This document shows, one piece after another, positions 1 to 12,700 of a stretch of 64,000 nucleotides of DNA. A program made the position numbers and the translations under genes. This stretch comes from Malachius bipustulatus (Eukaryota > Arthropoda > Insecta > Coleoptera > Melyridae). Position 1 is the stretch's first letter. The number at the start of each line of letters is the position of its first letter. The stretch covers positions 15,314,001-15,378,000 of the forward strand of contig OU342635.1 in the NCBI GenBank assembly GCA_910589415.1. Reading direction: 5' to 3'. A model generated the notes under the pieces. It had not been told where the DNA came from. It searched no databases and saw only the letters and a program-made list of their open reading frames with translations.

Positions 1-1249
1 TCAGTTAGGGATAAGACAAACCTCATCCTCAAGAATGAAGATGACTCGAAGGAACTAAGACGGGCGAAAATCTTCAAAGATGGCTGGGGTGTTTGCAGAA
101 GAAAAGAATCAGATAACGCTGGAACCTCACTAAGATGAGAGAGGCAGTTTATCTATGTCTGCGTGATATTATACAGCCCGTTCGATTCAATATTAAGGGA
201 GAAACCTTAAAAAAATTGAAAACAACGTTTCTTTACATTCGTTACTTACGTCTCCATTTTTAAGTTGTTGTGCAAGCTCGTCGACAGATAGTCAACATTG
301 ATAGGTACTTTCTGTTTGCAAACCCCAGACGCTGTCGGACTTTTTTAGTTTTCGAGTAATTGTAATCAGAAGTTCTTCATACCATATTTTGCAGTCAGGC
401 TGGATAGTCTGGAGGTCGTCCGATTCGAATTTATCAAATTAATTTAGAAAGTAGAAGTCTTCAGGTATAAAACGACAATCTTCGTTTTTCATTTAAATGA
501 TGAAAAAATAGGTAAAAAAATGTACGCAAACAATAGCAAAAACGGCCGAGCGTGCATCAGTGGTCGTGGAGCGGGGGTAGAACAGCAGATGAAGGGAAGG
601 CGCATAAACGTAGCAATAAAAGCGCGCTGCACATAAGTAATGAATCTTTCAATTTGATTATCTCAGCAACTAGTTTTTCAAAGACTACCTTAATTTTAGA
701 ATATTATTTGTATTACTATATTTATGGGCCTTTTCCGCATTTGCGTATCGACCCCCCCCCTCCCAAGTTTTTTCACAATCACTATAATAGAGCGCTAGGC
801 TGTTTTTGCTAATTTTTTGATCGCAATTTATTTTTCACCATTTAAATGGGAAACGAAGATTGACGTTATTGTTTAGCTGAACACTTCTACTATCGAAATC
901 CGTTTGATAAATTCGAATCGCGTTCTCCAGACTTCTGATTGCAATTACGCGAAAACTACTTGCCCGACAGCGTCTGGATTTTCCACACATGAAGTAGGTA
1001 CCTATCTCGCAAAGAACCTGCACCACACCTCAAAAAATGACTAAGTTGAGAATTTTTGAAAAACCGTTCTCTACAATACGTCCATTGGAAGGGACCGTTT
1101 ACATTGATCTATCAGTTTTTCTTTTACAAGCAAAAATTAAAAAAAAAACTGCGATTTTTTGCACTAAAATGTTATGAAACCGTTACTTACTATTTTTGTC
1201 AAGAAAAAACCTCTATTTGCTTAGTGTATTAAGCTTATAGCGAAAGTTT
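1..1249. other. Intergenic, nothing recognised
   Basis: AT-rich sequence with only short, low-complexity open frames. A C-rich run near 751-762 and poly-A runs are present. I see no conserved protein motif or RNA structure here. Confidence 0.5.
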
Positions 1250-1490
1250 AATTCGTTCAGGAAATGTAGACAAATTCGTATAATAAATAAACAGTTCCAA
1301 AATAACTGGATTAACATAATAAGAAACGTCATATTCTGTGACGTAGGAATCTGGCACCCCATAAGGAACCTGTTTCATCGTCACCATTATCGTTATCGTA
1401 CTGATCACGTAGGCAACATCATGATCGAGAGTGAGAGTGTCTTAAGAGGAAATAACCTATAACAGATTTGGTGTTCTCTATCATGAGTCT
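1250..1490 (+). repeat. Copy 1 of a duplicated non-coding block
   Basis: This block is repeated about 600 bp downstream at 1835-2104. Shared segments include an AAACGTCAT...GTGACGT core, the phrase GGAATCTGGCACCCCATAAG, and an AACATCATGATCGAGAGTG segment running into GTGTCTTAAG. The copies differ by substitutions and small indels, so the duplication is old or under constraint only at the shared core. No open frame is common to both copies. Confidence 0.75.
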
Positions 1491-1834
1491 TGTTTGTAAA
1501 AAATAAATTATTTGTAACATGCAACTAAAAAAATACCGTTTTACTGACTCGTTGTTTTAGGTTCAATTTAGAGAAATACTATAAGATTAATATTACATTC
1601 GATCTAAAGGAAAAATATAACGTATCCAATTAAGTATGATTATTATTAAATATTTATAATTTATTATAATTAATTGTTCCACGATGGAGGAACACGTAGG
1701 TGCTATCTCCATACAGACGCTTCATATCAATGTTTGACGCGTTTTCTTGATACGTACGAATATTACTGAAAGTCTGGTTTTCTAGAAACACCAACCAAAT
1801 ACAATACTAATGACCTGGCGAAAATTAACCAAAT

Positions 1835-2104
1835 CAGTTCAGGAGAATGTAAACAAATTCACGTAGTAAACAATTCCAAAAGATGAGGATTCCACGCACG
1901 TATATAGTTTTGTAGTGTTCCTGGACTATTTTATAGTAATAAAACACGTCATGTTCAGTGACGTCGGAATCTGGCACCCCATAAGGACCGGTTTCGTCGT
2001 CACCGGCGTCATCTCACTGATCACGCAGCCAACATCATGATCGAGAGTGAGAGTGTCTTAAGGGTAAATAACCTAACAGACTTGGAGTTCTCTATCATGA
2101 ATGA
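1835..2104 (+). repeat. Copy 2 of the duplicated non-coding block
   Basis: Direct repeat of 1250-1490, including the CGTCATGTTCAGTGACGTCG core, which contains TGACGTC (a CRE/ATF-like motif), and the conserved GATCGAGAGTGAGAGTGTCT segment. It lies 7.6 kb upstream of CYP18A1. A regulatory role is only a guess; it may simply be an old tandem duplication or a dispersed repeat. Confidence 0.75.
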
Positions 2105-2748
2105 GTCACTTTTCGCCTTATACACGCGATAATTTTTTCTCAATTTTTTTTATTCGTAACTAGACTGTTATCGCTGTTATAGTTATGGTTTAGAAGTCTG
2201 GGAAATACCCATCTTAACAAATTAATTTTATTTCATTTTTTAAGACGCGAAGTCTAATATTTAAATGTATGTTACTGATTTTAATATAAACGTAAAGGTG
2301 CGTGTAGAATAATTTATAGTTCCATGCGCATAACCTATCTGTAATAAGGTTTTCACATAATGGCATTCATGAAGTTCGTGCATGTTGCCAATGCACTCAC
2401 TTTCCTCCAAATTGTTTTTTCAAACCATTTTGAAAAAATATTTCTAGAATCCACAACACTCAATAATATTATGAAACAGTCAACCCTGTAACATCTTTAT
2501 TATTCGTACGATTTGAAAAATTCAAAAGCACTATTCAATGGTTCAAAGTCGGCTATTCAAACTGGCGACAAAAAAAAGGGTACCTAAACATTTTAAAATT
2601 TTATTACTTTTTTTTATTTAGAGAGAAAAACTTTATTGAATAAAGTGGACTGCCCATTTAACTTATAAATTAATACATTAATTTAAGAAACATTAAATTA
2701 TCATGTTTTTGATTTAATACTTAGAACAAGAAGTAAAAAATCGACATA
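2105..2748. other. Intergenic, nothing recognised
   Basis: AT-rich spacer before the foldback element. No motif or structure stands out. Confidence 0.45.
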
Positions 2749-3928
2749 CAAGGTGTTTCTAAATGGAGTAAGTACCATAAATTGGAGGACTTGTAGATAA
2801 AGTTAAAAAAATACGAAAATGTAGGAAAAATTTTTTTCGAAAAGGCTTTATTGATGAGATACAGGGTGTTAAAGAGTCGACCGACAGACCACTCTTTTGT
2901 TAATATTTGTTGAAACAATAACCCAACTGAGACAATTTTTTGTGTGTAACAACAAGTTATAAAGAGCAATAATCAGACAAATTTTCGGTTTATTTCAATA
3001 AGCCAGTGGCGTAGAAACAGGGGTCGTTTGACACTTTTCACTCTTTAAAAAAGTAAGGGCTAGGTTTTTTGATGTCTTATTACTTTTTTCTGAATCAACG
3101 GTCTTTTTACAATAAAAAAGCCATACTTGTTTAATTTGCCCAGAGGCGTCCGTTTTTGAGATATTTGAAATTTTGTGTCAGGACGTCAGTCGCTTTATGT
3201 AAAATACACTTAAAAATTTCAGTTATTAAAGTTGTGAAGGTAGCTTTGAAATTTAAATAAACTAATTTTTGGACTTACTTGTCAGTTTGACATTTCATAT
3301 CCGAAGTGAAAATTAAATAATATTTATTGTCAAGAAAACTATTCAACACATAACAAAACATAAGTAATTGAACAAAACATACCTAACATAAAATTACCTA
3401 ATGATTATTTAATATTGCTCGAAGTGTCCTCCGTTTGCACGTACACATGCATTTAAACGCTGCTCCAAGGAAAACATTATTTTTGGTTGATTTGATAATC
3501 GTTCAAATGCATTTTTTTTTTTTTCAAACGGACGCCTCTGGGCAAATTAAACAAGTATGGCTTTTTTATTTTAAAAAGACCGTTGATTCAGAAAAAAGTA
3601 ATAAGACATCAAAAAACCTAGCCCTTACTTTTTTAAAAAGTAAAAAGTGTCAAACGACCCCTGTTTCTACGCCACTGGCTTATTGAAATAAACCGAAAAT
3701 TTGTCTGATTATTGCTCTTTATAACTTGTTGTTACACACAAAAAATTGTCTCAGTTGGGTTATTGTTTCAACAAATATTAACAAAAGAGTGGTCTGTCGG
3801 TCGACTCTTTAACACCCTGTATCTCATCAATAAAGCCTTTTCGAAAAAAAATTTTCCTACATTTTCGTATTTTTTTAACTTTATCTACAAGTCCTCCAAT
3901 TTATGGTACTCCATTTAGAAACACCTTG
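2749..3928. mobile_element. Foldback element, ~400 bp inverted repeats, TA-flanked
   Basis: The left arm (about 2749-3158) and right arm (about 3524-3928) are near-identical inverted copies. The termini read CAAGGTGTTTCTAAATGG and its complement. A TA dinucleotide sits directly outside both ends (2747-2748, 3929-3930), matching the TA target duplication of Tc1/mariner-superfamily elements. The 365 bp centre contains the last codons of a transposase-like frame (3409-3480). It is probably a non-autonomous derivative with no coding capacity of its own; the mirrored open frames in the arms are by-products of the inverted repeat. Confidence 0.8.
3409..3480 (-). pseudogene. Tc1/mariner-type transposase C-terminal fragment
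   Basis: Read on the minus strand this gives a tail ending ACVRANGGHFEQY followed by TAA. I recognise the xACxxANGGHFE ending as typical of one group of Tc1/mariner-like (IS630 superfamily) transposases in arthropods. Only about 23 codons remain. It lies between the arms of the foldback element and on the same strand as the larger transposase relic at 4365-4880, so both may derive from one parental element. Family recognition is from memory, not a search. Confidence 0.5.
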
Positions 3929-4364
3929 TATATTATGTCAAAACTTCAAAATTATGAAAATAATTGATAAAGCTCTTGTCGTCAAAGTTAGGTACAACTT
4001 TAGCTTTATTTTCGCAATTAGGTATTATATTTTTGCATATTTGTGATCAATTTTCAATCATTACTCGGAAGTATTTCGATCAAAAAAATTAAAGTTGCAG
4101 CCGTTTGAAGACGGCTTTGCGCGCCATCGAACAGGGCTTTTGACTTTTTCGTGCGAAAAATAAAGGCGTTACAGCGTTGGCCGTTTTTTATAACCATCTG
4201 TTATGCTAAATTTATTGTTCTTAAATCATATACAAAGATGTCTCAGAGTGTTTTGCACTTTTTTTTAATAATTTTGCTCAGCAGTCAATAACTTCATATT
4301 AACAAACTTCATTTAAAACCTAAAACTACATTTCATGGAAATTCATGTAGGTAATGAATAATTA

Positions 4365-4880
4365 TGTCATCGAGATTTCGCCCATTTCGCCAAGAAGTCT
4401 GCTGGACTTCTTGGGGGCCAGTTATAGTAGCCTCTTTTTTATATCAATTTATCCGGGAACACTAGTTATTCTCTTAAAGCTTCTATTGCAGTGTTTATAG
4501 TAACCCAATCTTGCTGAAACGACCACTCCTCATTAAAATAATCAAACTCTTGGAGAGCATGGCCAAAAAATTCCCAAATCATAGCGGCATGAGCATAAAC
4601 ATTACCTGTCGGAATTGATAGGTTCTTTGTCTGTCTGTTATTTTCAAAAAAGTGAGGGCCTATTATGCCCGTGCATGGACGATATTACTGCTCAAACAGT
4701 AACTTAAGGGCTTTACAATAGAGTATGATGTTTCTCACGGGGATTTTCTTGTGACCAATAACGACAGTTTCGCTTATTAACGTATATCCATGAAAATGAA
4801 AATGGGTGTCATCAGAGAAGAAAATGCTGTTAAAATTGTCAAATCTTCCTGACATGTGGTTTATCTCTACTTATCCCTAT
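4365..4880 (-). pseudogene. Tc1/mariner-like transposase relic
   Basis: The minus-strand translation shows the catalytic-core landmarks of a mariner-type DDE transposase in order: an FFSDDTHFHFHGY segment (first catalytic Asp region, plus ~4800-4835), IIGPHFFEN (~4645-4675), a WSFQQDW segment (second catalytic Asp, ~4510-4535) and NWPPRSPADF (third Asp region, ~4400-4430). The frame is broken by in-frame stops (after LLFEQ and after EALRE) and by small deletions, including loss of part of the third Asp motif. The N-terminal DNA-binding region is not recognisable. It is inactive. Landmarks are read directly; the family call is from knowledge of the motifs. Confidence 0.75.
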
Positions 4881-4919
4881 TCTAAGGCACCCCCGAGAAG
4901 TTATAGGTCTTGAAAGAGG

Positions 4920-5570
4920 GATTTTTAATTTCGAATCAAATCAATATCTCAGTTATATTTACTTGAACTTGTGAGTGTACTTGTACTAAGAGCATTCATT
5001 GACAGTAAGCAGAGTTAAATTGTAGTATTTTAAAAGGTGGATAAGGGCACCCTTAAAATGTAATATAATTTTTTTAACCCGTTGACTGATTTAAGAAATT
5101 ATCACTTTATTTTATAGAGAAAATAATTTTGAAACTTATAATGTTCTTGTTAACTTTCAAAATACTTTGCCGTTTTCTAAAAAACCCCGAACAACTAAAA
5201 AAATTACAGAAAGTTGTCTTTTAAATTAAATGTAAAACTTGACGATTAGGGAGAAACTTGAAAACGACAAATTTTTTTGAAAAATAACAAGAGAAATAAA
5301 AGTTAGAAAAGTAACGAATTATTACTTTATTTTATTGGGAATTTAATTCTCAAACTTTTTTCTGACACGCCCCTGCTTTGTGTCGGTTCTTATGAATTTT
5401 TCTGCCGAGATACACATTTTTCCGAGATAAAGGGGAGAGAAATTAAACAATAAAGCAATAACAGGAAATGAAGAAAGAGTCATAATACAAAAAATATTTC
5501 TTATTAAATAGTGGCAAAAACTTTGGACCCAAAATTGAAAAATATGTTGCAGAGAATACTGCAGAATCAA
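4920..5570. repeat. Dispersed repeat, related to 25008-25345
   Basis: Segment 4925-5010 matches 25195-25290 in inverted orientation (shared AATATCTCAGTTATATTTAC and CATTCATTGACAGT-like stretches). Segment 5308-5390 matches parts of 25008-25065 and 25310-25345 (ATTACTTTATTTTAT..GGGAATTTAATTCTCAAAC, then CCTGCTTTGTGTSGGTTCTTATG). Both loci also lie near a retrotransposon 3'-end relic. No coding motif. Confidence 0.6.
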
Positions 5571-5659
5571 AAAAAGTCAAATACCGAATTCTTGAAATCC
5601 GATTTTTTTTCTATCGGAAAGGAAATTTCAGAAGTATGGGGTGAATTTGATTAAATTAT

Positions 5660-5840
5660 AAGTACTATATTTGTCGTGAGTGGGTCATGTTGACATTTCT
5701 ACCGCGACTGAATGTCTATTGTGGCTCACATCTAGTCCATGCTAAATTAAACCCATCAGGTAATTCTCTTTTTTGAGGAAGCTGACGATCTTGGGCTACT
5801 GTTAATGTATCCACATCCTTCGGTGTGAGTTTTCTCCCGA
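5660..5840 (-). repeat. Non-LTR retrotransposon 3'-end relic
   Basis: Similar to 24332-24495: both carry GTCGTGAGTGG, a stretch around CTGAATGTCTATTGTGGCTC, then GAGGAAGCTGAC, and TCCGGTATGAG/TTCGGTGTGAG. At the 24 kb locus this lies directly beside an RNase H relic on the minus strand, so this piece is read as the 3' part of the same family. Confidence 0.55.
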
Positions 5841-7009
5841 AGGTTTGTAGTCTTTTTGTATGGGGTGACTTGGAAAACAAAGGAAAGCATTGGTTTCCTC
5901 ACGTCGAGTGGTTAAAAATTACCAGTGTTATTCAAGAATCGCGCGTATCACATTATCTTTTTGAACTCATTATGGAACTACTACGAATGTTTGGATCTTT
6001 ACCACCTGGGAAATTTTCATACATTTTTTTATCTATTTTTTTATTTTTTATTCTACAATGTTTCATATTTTTGGTAGGTTATCAAAGAGTCTTTTATTGT
6101 TAGGAATCTAAAAAATAATTTTTTCATCTTGCCTACAAATGATTTATGTGAACTCAAAAAATATGACCGTATATAAGTGTCACTTTCCTCTCTAGGGCAA
6201 AACGAATTGTCGCCCGATTTTGTAGATTCTGACAATCTTAGACACTTTTTCAGTCTACAGTGACCGCCAAAAAGTTGATATTATATGGAAAGCTGGCTAC
6301 TTCTAATTTTCCAAAAAAATAGAGAGCCCCAAAAAATCCCAGAGGATTTTTTTTGTAAACTAAGAATAAAAATCTAAAAATGTATTTAAAAAAAGCAAGA
6401 ATTTACGACTGATGGATTTTTGTACAGCGTATTAATTCAAGTTTACTTATTGATAGTCTCAAGACTGAAAAACATACAGTTTTAGGATATCTCTTGTTCA
6501 ATTTTTTTTTTCTTTTATGGATGTAAGTAAACACTATACTATTTTCTGGTACAATTTTTGATGCAAAATGTTAAGAGTAAATTTTTTTAGATAACTATTT
6601 TAAACTCTGAGCCACCCCTTTTAATTTTATTAGAACTAGAGCACTCTAAACGTTATTATACAGTCATCTTAATTAGGGCGTACACTTTCGTTCAGGTAGA
6701 TACTTGGTATACCAATGCAGAATCTAATTTGGTAAACTTTACTGTTCTCCACTTTTACTTTACCATTTCAGTGAAAAATACGCTATTGAGGACACCACTA
6801 CGTTACGAAAATTATCCAAAATCATCAAATGCAATCAATCAACATCATCATAACCCGATCCTGACTCCCGACAGATCTCGAAAAAGTGGTTTTCTTCAAA
6901 ATAGCAATTTTCCAATGTTCAAAACGCCCCCGTAGCTTCATCTAACAAGATTTGTCGCCAAATTTTGCACTCTTATAAATTTTATGGAGGATTCAATTTT
7001 TAGTTAAAA
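5841..7009. other. Intergenic; one short repeat fragment
   Basis: Mostly AT-rich with no recognisable gene. 6850-6910 is an inverted copy of a motif seen at 43892-43950 and, partly, at 28115-28160 (GAATTTTGGAAAACCACTTT then a GATCTGGG-like run). Confidence 0.45.
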
Positions 7010-7240
7010 ATAAAGCTTTTGAAAACTCGAGTGACTTCTACAGGGTGCCCCTTCAAATTTTGCAAAAACTCGTTCTTGTCACTCGATTTCAGGTCGTAGT
7101 TTTCAATCTATAGGGGACTGAAATTTTTGTGGGAGTAAGATGTCACCAAGGAGTGGTCTGGTATTGCATTTGAGAAAAATTCGCATTTTTTGAACCTTTG
7201 TATATTCAAAACTACCAAAACTTTCCAATCAAATCAACAG
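7010..7240 (-). repeat. Fragment of the ~650 bp repeat family
   Basis: Inverse-orientation match to part of the family at 37046-38690: shared phrases, read on the minus strand, include the GGGACACCCTGTAGAAGT-like, TCAGCCTCCTAGATTGAAAAC-like and CAATACCAGACCACTCCTTG-like segments. Truncated on both sides. Confidence 0.7.
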
Positions 7241-7301
7241 AATAAGAAGAATGTATCCCATGCTATGCTCACCATGCATATACCATGCAGAATGACGTAT
7301 A

Positions 7302-8275
7302 CAGGGTTATGCAAATTTCATGGTGCCAGTATTGGGATATACTAAACCATAAGAGATACAGGGTTGCTTAAATTAGAGAAAAGTTGCGCTATTTTGTGAC
7401 CATTTCGAATCCGTCAAAACATGCAAGATATTTGTGACCGTTCCTGAAATATCCTGAAAAAAATGAAAAATCGAGAAATCTTATTTTTGCCATATCTTCC
7501 TTACAATTGGAAATTAATAAATAATTTTTCGAAGGCTTTACATAAGCCGTTATGAGCTATTCATTTGATGTTTCAAAAATTTTCAAAGCCTACTAGATCT
7601 TAGAGTTTTTATAGTCAACTTTCGTTTTTCTTATGGCCACCATATTGTTTTTTTATGTCGTTCGATGAGAAAAAAATAATAAAAACCAAAAACTAATAAA
7701 CTTAGAAAAATAAATTAAAAAAATTTTTGTTCGCAACTTTTTAGACCGAATATCATAGAGAAATTAAAAAACTATAACGCAAGCAGTATGACTCCATATT
7801 GACCTATTTCAGCGAAAAACTTTCTGTTTTTCTTTGAAAAAAGAAGAAAAAAATTTTCCAATTTTTTTTCTGAAATTTATTAATTTTTGGTTTTCAGTAT
7901 TTTTTTCATATCGAACGACATCAAAAAATAATATGGCGGCCATAAGAAAAACGAAAGTTGACTATGAAAACCCTGCGGGATCTAGTCGGCTTTGAAAATT
8001 TTTGAAACGTCAGATGAATAGCTCATAGCGGCTTATGAAAGCCAACGAAAAATAATTTATTAATTTCCAATTGTAAGAAAGATATGGTAAAAATAAGATT
8101 GCTCGATTTTTCAGTTTTTTCAGGATATTTCAGGAACGGTCACAGATAACTTGCATGTTTTGACGGATTCGAGATGGCCACAAAATAGCGCAACTTTTCT
8201 CTAATTTAACCGACCTCGTATCTTCAATAGTTTAGGATATCCCAATACTGGCACCATGAAATTTGCATAACCCTG
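7302..8275. mobile_element. Foldback element, ~400 bp inverted repeats, TA-flanked
   Basis: Left arm about 7302-7712 and right arm about 7874-8275 are inverted copies (for example ATGCAAATTTCATGGTGCCA and its complement, and TTGTGACCGTTCCTGAAATA-like segments). Ends are CAGGGTTATGCAAATTTC; TA sits outside both ends (7300-7301 and 8276-8277). The arms have diverged by several percent, so it is older than the 38.7 kb palindrome. A related degenerate piece lies at 36730-36860. No coding capacity. Confidence 0.8.
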
Positions 8276-8384
8276 TAGGTATAGGTAGAAGTCAAAGTTG
8301 CTAAATTTCTGTATCCATTTTAGGGCACACGTTCTGAAATGAATTCAACTGAAAATTTCACTGTAGACAGCTTTACGCAACACT

Positions 8385-8475
8385 CCCCCCCCCCCCCCCC
8401 TTCCACAAGAGAGTTCGGGGAAACTGATGATGGCAGGGGGCTTTTCTTTTTTTTTCTTTCTCTTTCTCTCTTTTT
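8385..8475 (+). repeat. Poly-C run and polypyrimidine tract
   Basis: Sixteen consecutive C bases (8385-8400) followed after about 40 bp by a T/C-only stretch (about 8441-8473). Low-complexity sequence; the nearby open frame is spurious. Confidence 0.8.
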
Positions 8476-9623
8476 GCGGGACGGGGTGTGCGTAAATATG
8501 ATACGTATCTATATAGGTATTGTGAGAAAATCACCAACTTCGTCAACCTTCATCTTGTAAAATTAGAAAAATAGATTAATTTTCCATGTTATTTAAGTAT
8601 TTATTATCATTTTCTATCCAATCGGTCGTGATAACTTACCAGAGAGTTCAAGGTTTTTCTCAATGGTTTTACATGCTACTGATACCTCAAACGGCGTACC
8701 TATCCACTTAAAAAATGAATTTTTGAGGTCACAATTGTTTTTACAAAAATTAACCCGTTAGTTGTAGATTGCCGATTGAAACATAATATTGTTATTTTTT
8801 CTGAGCACAGCGAGTTTCATAATAATTTTAATTTATTCTAAATGCCTATTAATCAAAGGCAGATGGAAATTTATATGGTTTGAGTGACGGTCTACCGTAA
8901 ACGGGTTCATTTTCAAATACTCGGCGTCATTTTAATTGAACTAATTCTTCGTTTCATATCATCAAATTAGAACTATTCGTACCGATTTAGGACGCCAACC
9001 TACTTTACAGTGTTGATTTCACTTGGTATTTGGTTATAAAAACACTGAAAGTGAACGAAAGAGTAACTGGAAATTAATTATGACAGTCATTCTCAGATGA
9101 CAGGTTTATCATTGTCTCTACTTTTCCATAATCTTAAAATAATAATAATAATAAAAAAATGTTAACCATAATAATATAAAAAAATATTATAAGGTAGATA
9201 TTATGTCTTGAAGTCATCCTTGATAAAGCAATTAAATAATTTTTTATAAGATAGAAAAGTTAATTTTAGTAGTGAAAAATGAAAATAGAAATTATCCACG
9301 AAAGATTAAAAAATACCGGAAACTAAATAAAAAAAAATAATTAGAAGAAGAAAAGCTTGAAAATTTTTATAAAGTATAAAATAATTTAAATGATAATAAT
9401 AAAGCGCGAAAGATCGCAAAACGGAAAGCTATCAAGCACAATAATAATAAATCTCCTGCCGGCATATCCTACGACCGAATGAAATGAATGAACACATTTG
9501 AATCCGCGATGCACCTCGTAGAAGGGATTCCTCGACTTCGGATTGGTGATCTCAACGCGCTCCTCCTCGTAAGAAGCACGCCGGAACCCCTACCACGATT
9601 CGCACGTTCACATGCTACTTTCC
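8476..9623. other. Upstream region of CYP18A1
   Basis: 8476-9440 is AT-rich with several (AAT)n-like runs. From about 9450 the composition turns GC-richer, running into the TATA box at 9624. This short GC-rich block is the likely proximal promoter. I found no convincing ecdysone response element palindrome in it. Confidence 0.4.
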
Positions 9624-9631
9624 TATAAAAG
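9624..9631 (+). promoter_or_regulatory. TATA box of CYP18A1
   Basis: TATAAAAG lies 95 bp upstream of the CYP18A1 start codon in a locally GC-rich stretch. A start site about 30 bp downstream (around 9655) would leave a 5' UTR of roughly 70 nt. No perfect initiator (TCAKTY) is at that distance; a TCAGT occurs at 9698. Confidence 0.5.
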
Positions 9632-9726
9632 CTATGAATGTCCGAGGACTATAGTCAAAACGCCGTGCATATCGTGTAAAACCACTATCGAAAAAAATCA
9701 GTCACCGTGCACCGCAAAAATTCAAA

Positions 9727-12700
9727 ATGTTAGTGTACAGTGCTCTAAAGTTATGGAACTTTGTAACGGTGGAATTGATCGCTACCAATATCCTGTTTGT
9801 GTTCGTGTCGGTCCTGTTACTGGTTCGATTGATCCAGCTGATCAGGGAGGCCAGGAGCCTCCCCCCGGGACCCTGGGGGTTACCCATTTTGGGGTCTCTG
9901 CCGTTCCTGAAAGGAGACCTGCATCTGCACTTCAGAGACTTGACCCATAAGTATGGCAGCCTCATCTCCACCAGGCTTGGATCCCAATTATTTGTTGTGT
10001 TAAGTGACCATAAGATGATCAGGGATGCTTTTCGCAGGGAAGAGTTCACCGGAAGGCCCAATACGGAATTCACCAACATCTTAGGTGGCTATGGTAAGTG
10101 CGTAATTTATTATTTTAATTCACTTTGTGTAGTGAATTGGATATTTCACTGTTTATCCGATTATTTTATCATTTATTAATTGACACAGATTTCGGCGACC
10201 TTCAGTATAAAAGCTATTTTCGATAATAAAAATTTCGATAAATTGTGCATTTTGTACCTTTATTTTGGTTGTTAATAATAATAATAAAGAAATAAAATAC
10301 AGTAATAAATGAGAAAAGTTATCGTTATTTTAGAACAATATTGACAAAGCGTTTTTTCAGTGTAAAATTAAAAAAAAAATTAAATAATTTTAGTGTTTAA
10401 ATATTTTCAATCTACAAACTTGAGTGCAAAGTTTTATCTCAGATAAATATTAAAACTAAGCAGTTGGAAAATGTACATATAACTACGTAAATTATAAATA
10501 TTTATGTACCTACCTATAAACGTGTATAATTAATAAATGATAATATAATTCAATCGGGTATCAAATAATGGGTATAAAATTAAATACACGCGCCGCAAAA
10601 AAAATTGACATAAATACACCGGGCACATAAAGTGCCAGTGCGGTAGATTTATTTATGAAAGACGATTATACTATCAAGGTTATTCTCAAGCAATGATGCA
10701 AGATTTAATTATTTAAATTAAGCAACGAGTATACCTATTATTGTGAACGCTTATAAAACGAGAGACACGAAGAAAATAGCTCACATTCAGGTTTATTATT
10801 TGTAGGTGTTATCAACACTGCCGGAAAACTGTGGAAGGATCAGCGAAAATTCCTCCACGATGGTCTCCGTAGATTCGGAATGTCTTACATCGGTTCGCGC
10901 AAGACGCAAATGGAAAGCAGAATAATGAATGAAGTCGAAGAGTTTCTTTGCGTCTTGCATACACAAAAAGACAAGCCGACTGATCTAAATCCGATATTCG
11001 CCGTCTCCATCAGCAATGTTATCTGCGACATATTGATGTCTGTACGATTCTCGCACAATGATCGAAGATTTAAGAGATTCATGAATCTTATTGACGAAGG
11101 ATTCAGGCTGTTTGGGTCATTGGAAAGTGCCGTCTTTATACCGATCCTGAAATATCTCCCAGGGAAACAGAAAACCAGAAAGAAGATTGAAGAAGTAAGT
11201 AGTGTGTTATAGTTATAGCCCATAATGTTACTCTTAGACCGTCTCGATTTTAACATTTTACTAATAAAGTTCGTTTTTTACAGAATCGCGAAGAAATGGG
11301 AAAATTCTTACAAGAAACAATTGAAGAGCATCGCAAATCGTTCGATCCCAGCAATTTGAGAGATTTACTCGACACTTATTTGTATGAAATCGAAAAGGCG
11401 AATGAAGCAGGTACCGGACATCACTTATTCGAAGGCAAAGATCATGGTAAGTTTGTTGATAATGTTATATAACACCTTATCAAATTTTATAATGTTAATT
11501 ATTTAAATAAATTAAAAAATCATTAAATGGCGTAAAAATGGTACACAAACCTTGAGGTCAAGTTAGACAATAACACAAGTCAAGTTCAATAACTTCTCAA
11601 ACTAGTCGGTGTACAATTTTTTCAAATCAATATCAATAAATCGATTTACTGATATTGACAAATTTTCTTTTAATTGTTAGCCACAAACTTAGGTAATGAT
11701 AAAATGTTCAAACATATTTTTCTTGTGATATAAAGTGCTATAGTGTGTTTCTTTATTTTTCAGACCGCCAAATGCAGCAAATCATGGGAGATCTATTCTC
11801 AGCAGGAATGGAAACGATTAAAAGCTCTCTTCAGTGGGCCGTCCTCTTCATGCTTCACCATCCAGATATGATGAAGTCGGTGCAAGAAGAACTCGATCAG
11901 GTCGTCGGCAGGCAAAGACTGCCGAAGTTGGAAGATTTGGCCTACCTGCCCATCACCGAAGCAACGATTTTGGAAGTTTTGAGGAGATCTAGCATCGTTC
12001 CTATGGGTACCACTCACGCCCCTACCAGGTAAATATTTACCAAATCTTGTTCACTGAAAACAACGCGCGGTTACCTTGAGTACCTGCCCAGCTATAATTT
12101 AAAACAATTGCATTAGGTCACTGTTGAAGTTTGCACCTGTGATAAAAGTGAAAGTCGAAGTACCTTAAAATTCATTTATAAACATCGACCAGGTCGATGA
12201 ACCTGTTCAATAATTGTGGACGATTTCTCGACATTTCGAAATTTTACGCAGGGGAACTATAGGTAGACTATATCACAAGTTATGTAACTTCGCAAGTTCG
12301 ATGTACGCATTTGTATACTTTTATTTTCTCAATTTTTAATTACGCAAACTGAAATCTTTAACATTAAGAAAAATGCAACCGATTTTTATTTAAAACTTAC
12401 TTTCTTTCTTCCAGACCTCTGAATCTGAACGGTTTCCACCTACCCCAAAACGCGCAGGTGGTGCCTCTTCTTCACGCCGTTCACATGGATCCAGAATTGT
12501 GGGAGGAACCGGAGAAGTTTAATCCTTCACGTTTCATAAACGCCGAAGGCAAAGTAACGAAGCCCGAGTATTTCTTGCCTTTCGGAGTTGGTCGAAGGAT
12601 GTGCCTGGGGGAAGTACTCGCCCGGATGGAGCTCTTCTTATTCTTTTCGAGTCTTTTGCATTCGTTTGAAATCTCAGTGCCAGAAGGTGATAAGCTGCCC

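Noticed and set aside
2721..3918. Two identical 68-82 codon frames on opposite strands
   Set aside because: They are the two arms of the foldback element read in opposite directions, not duplicated genes.
9612..10079. Alternative frames overlapping CYP18A1 exon 1 on both strands
   Set aside because: They owe their length to the GC-richer exon; only the 9727 frame splices into a P450.
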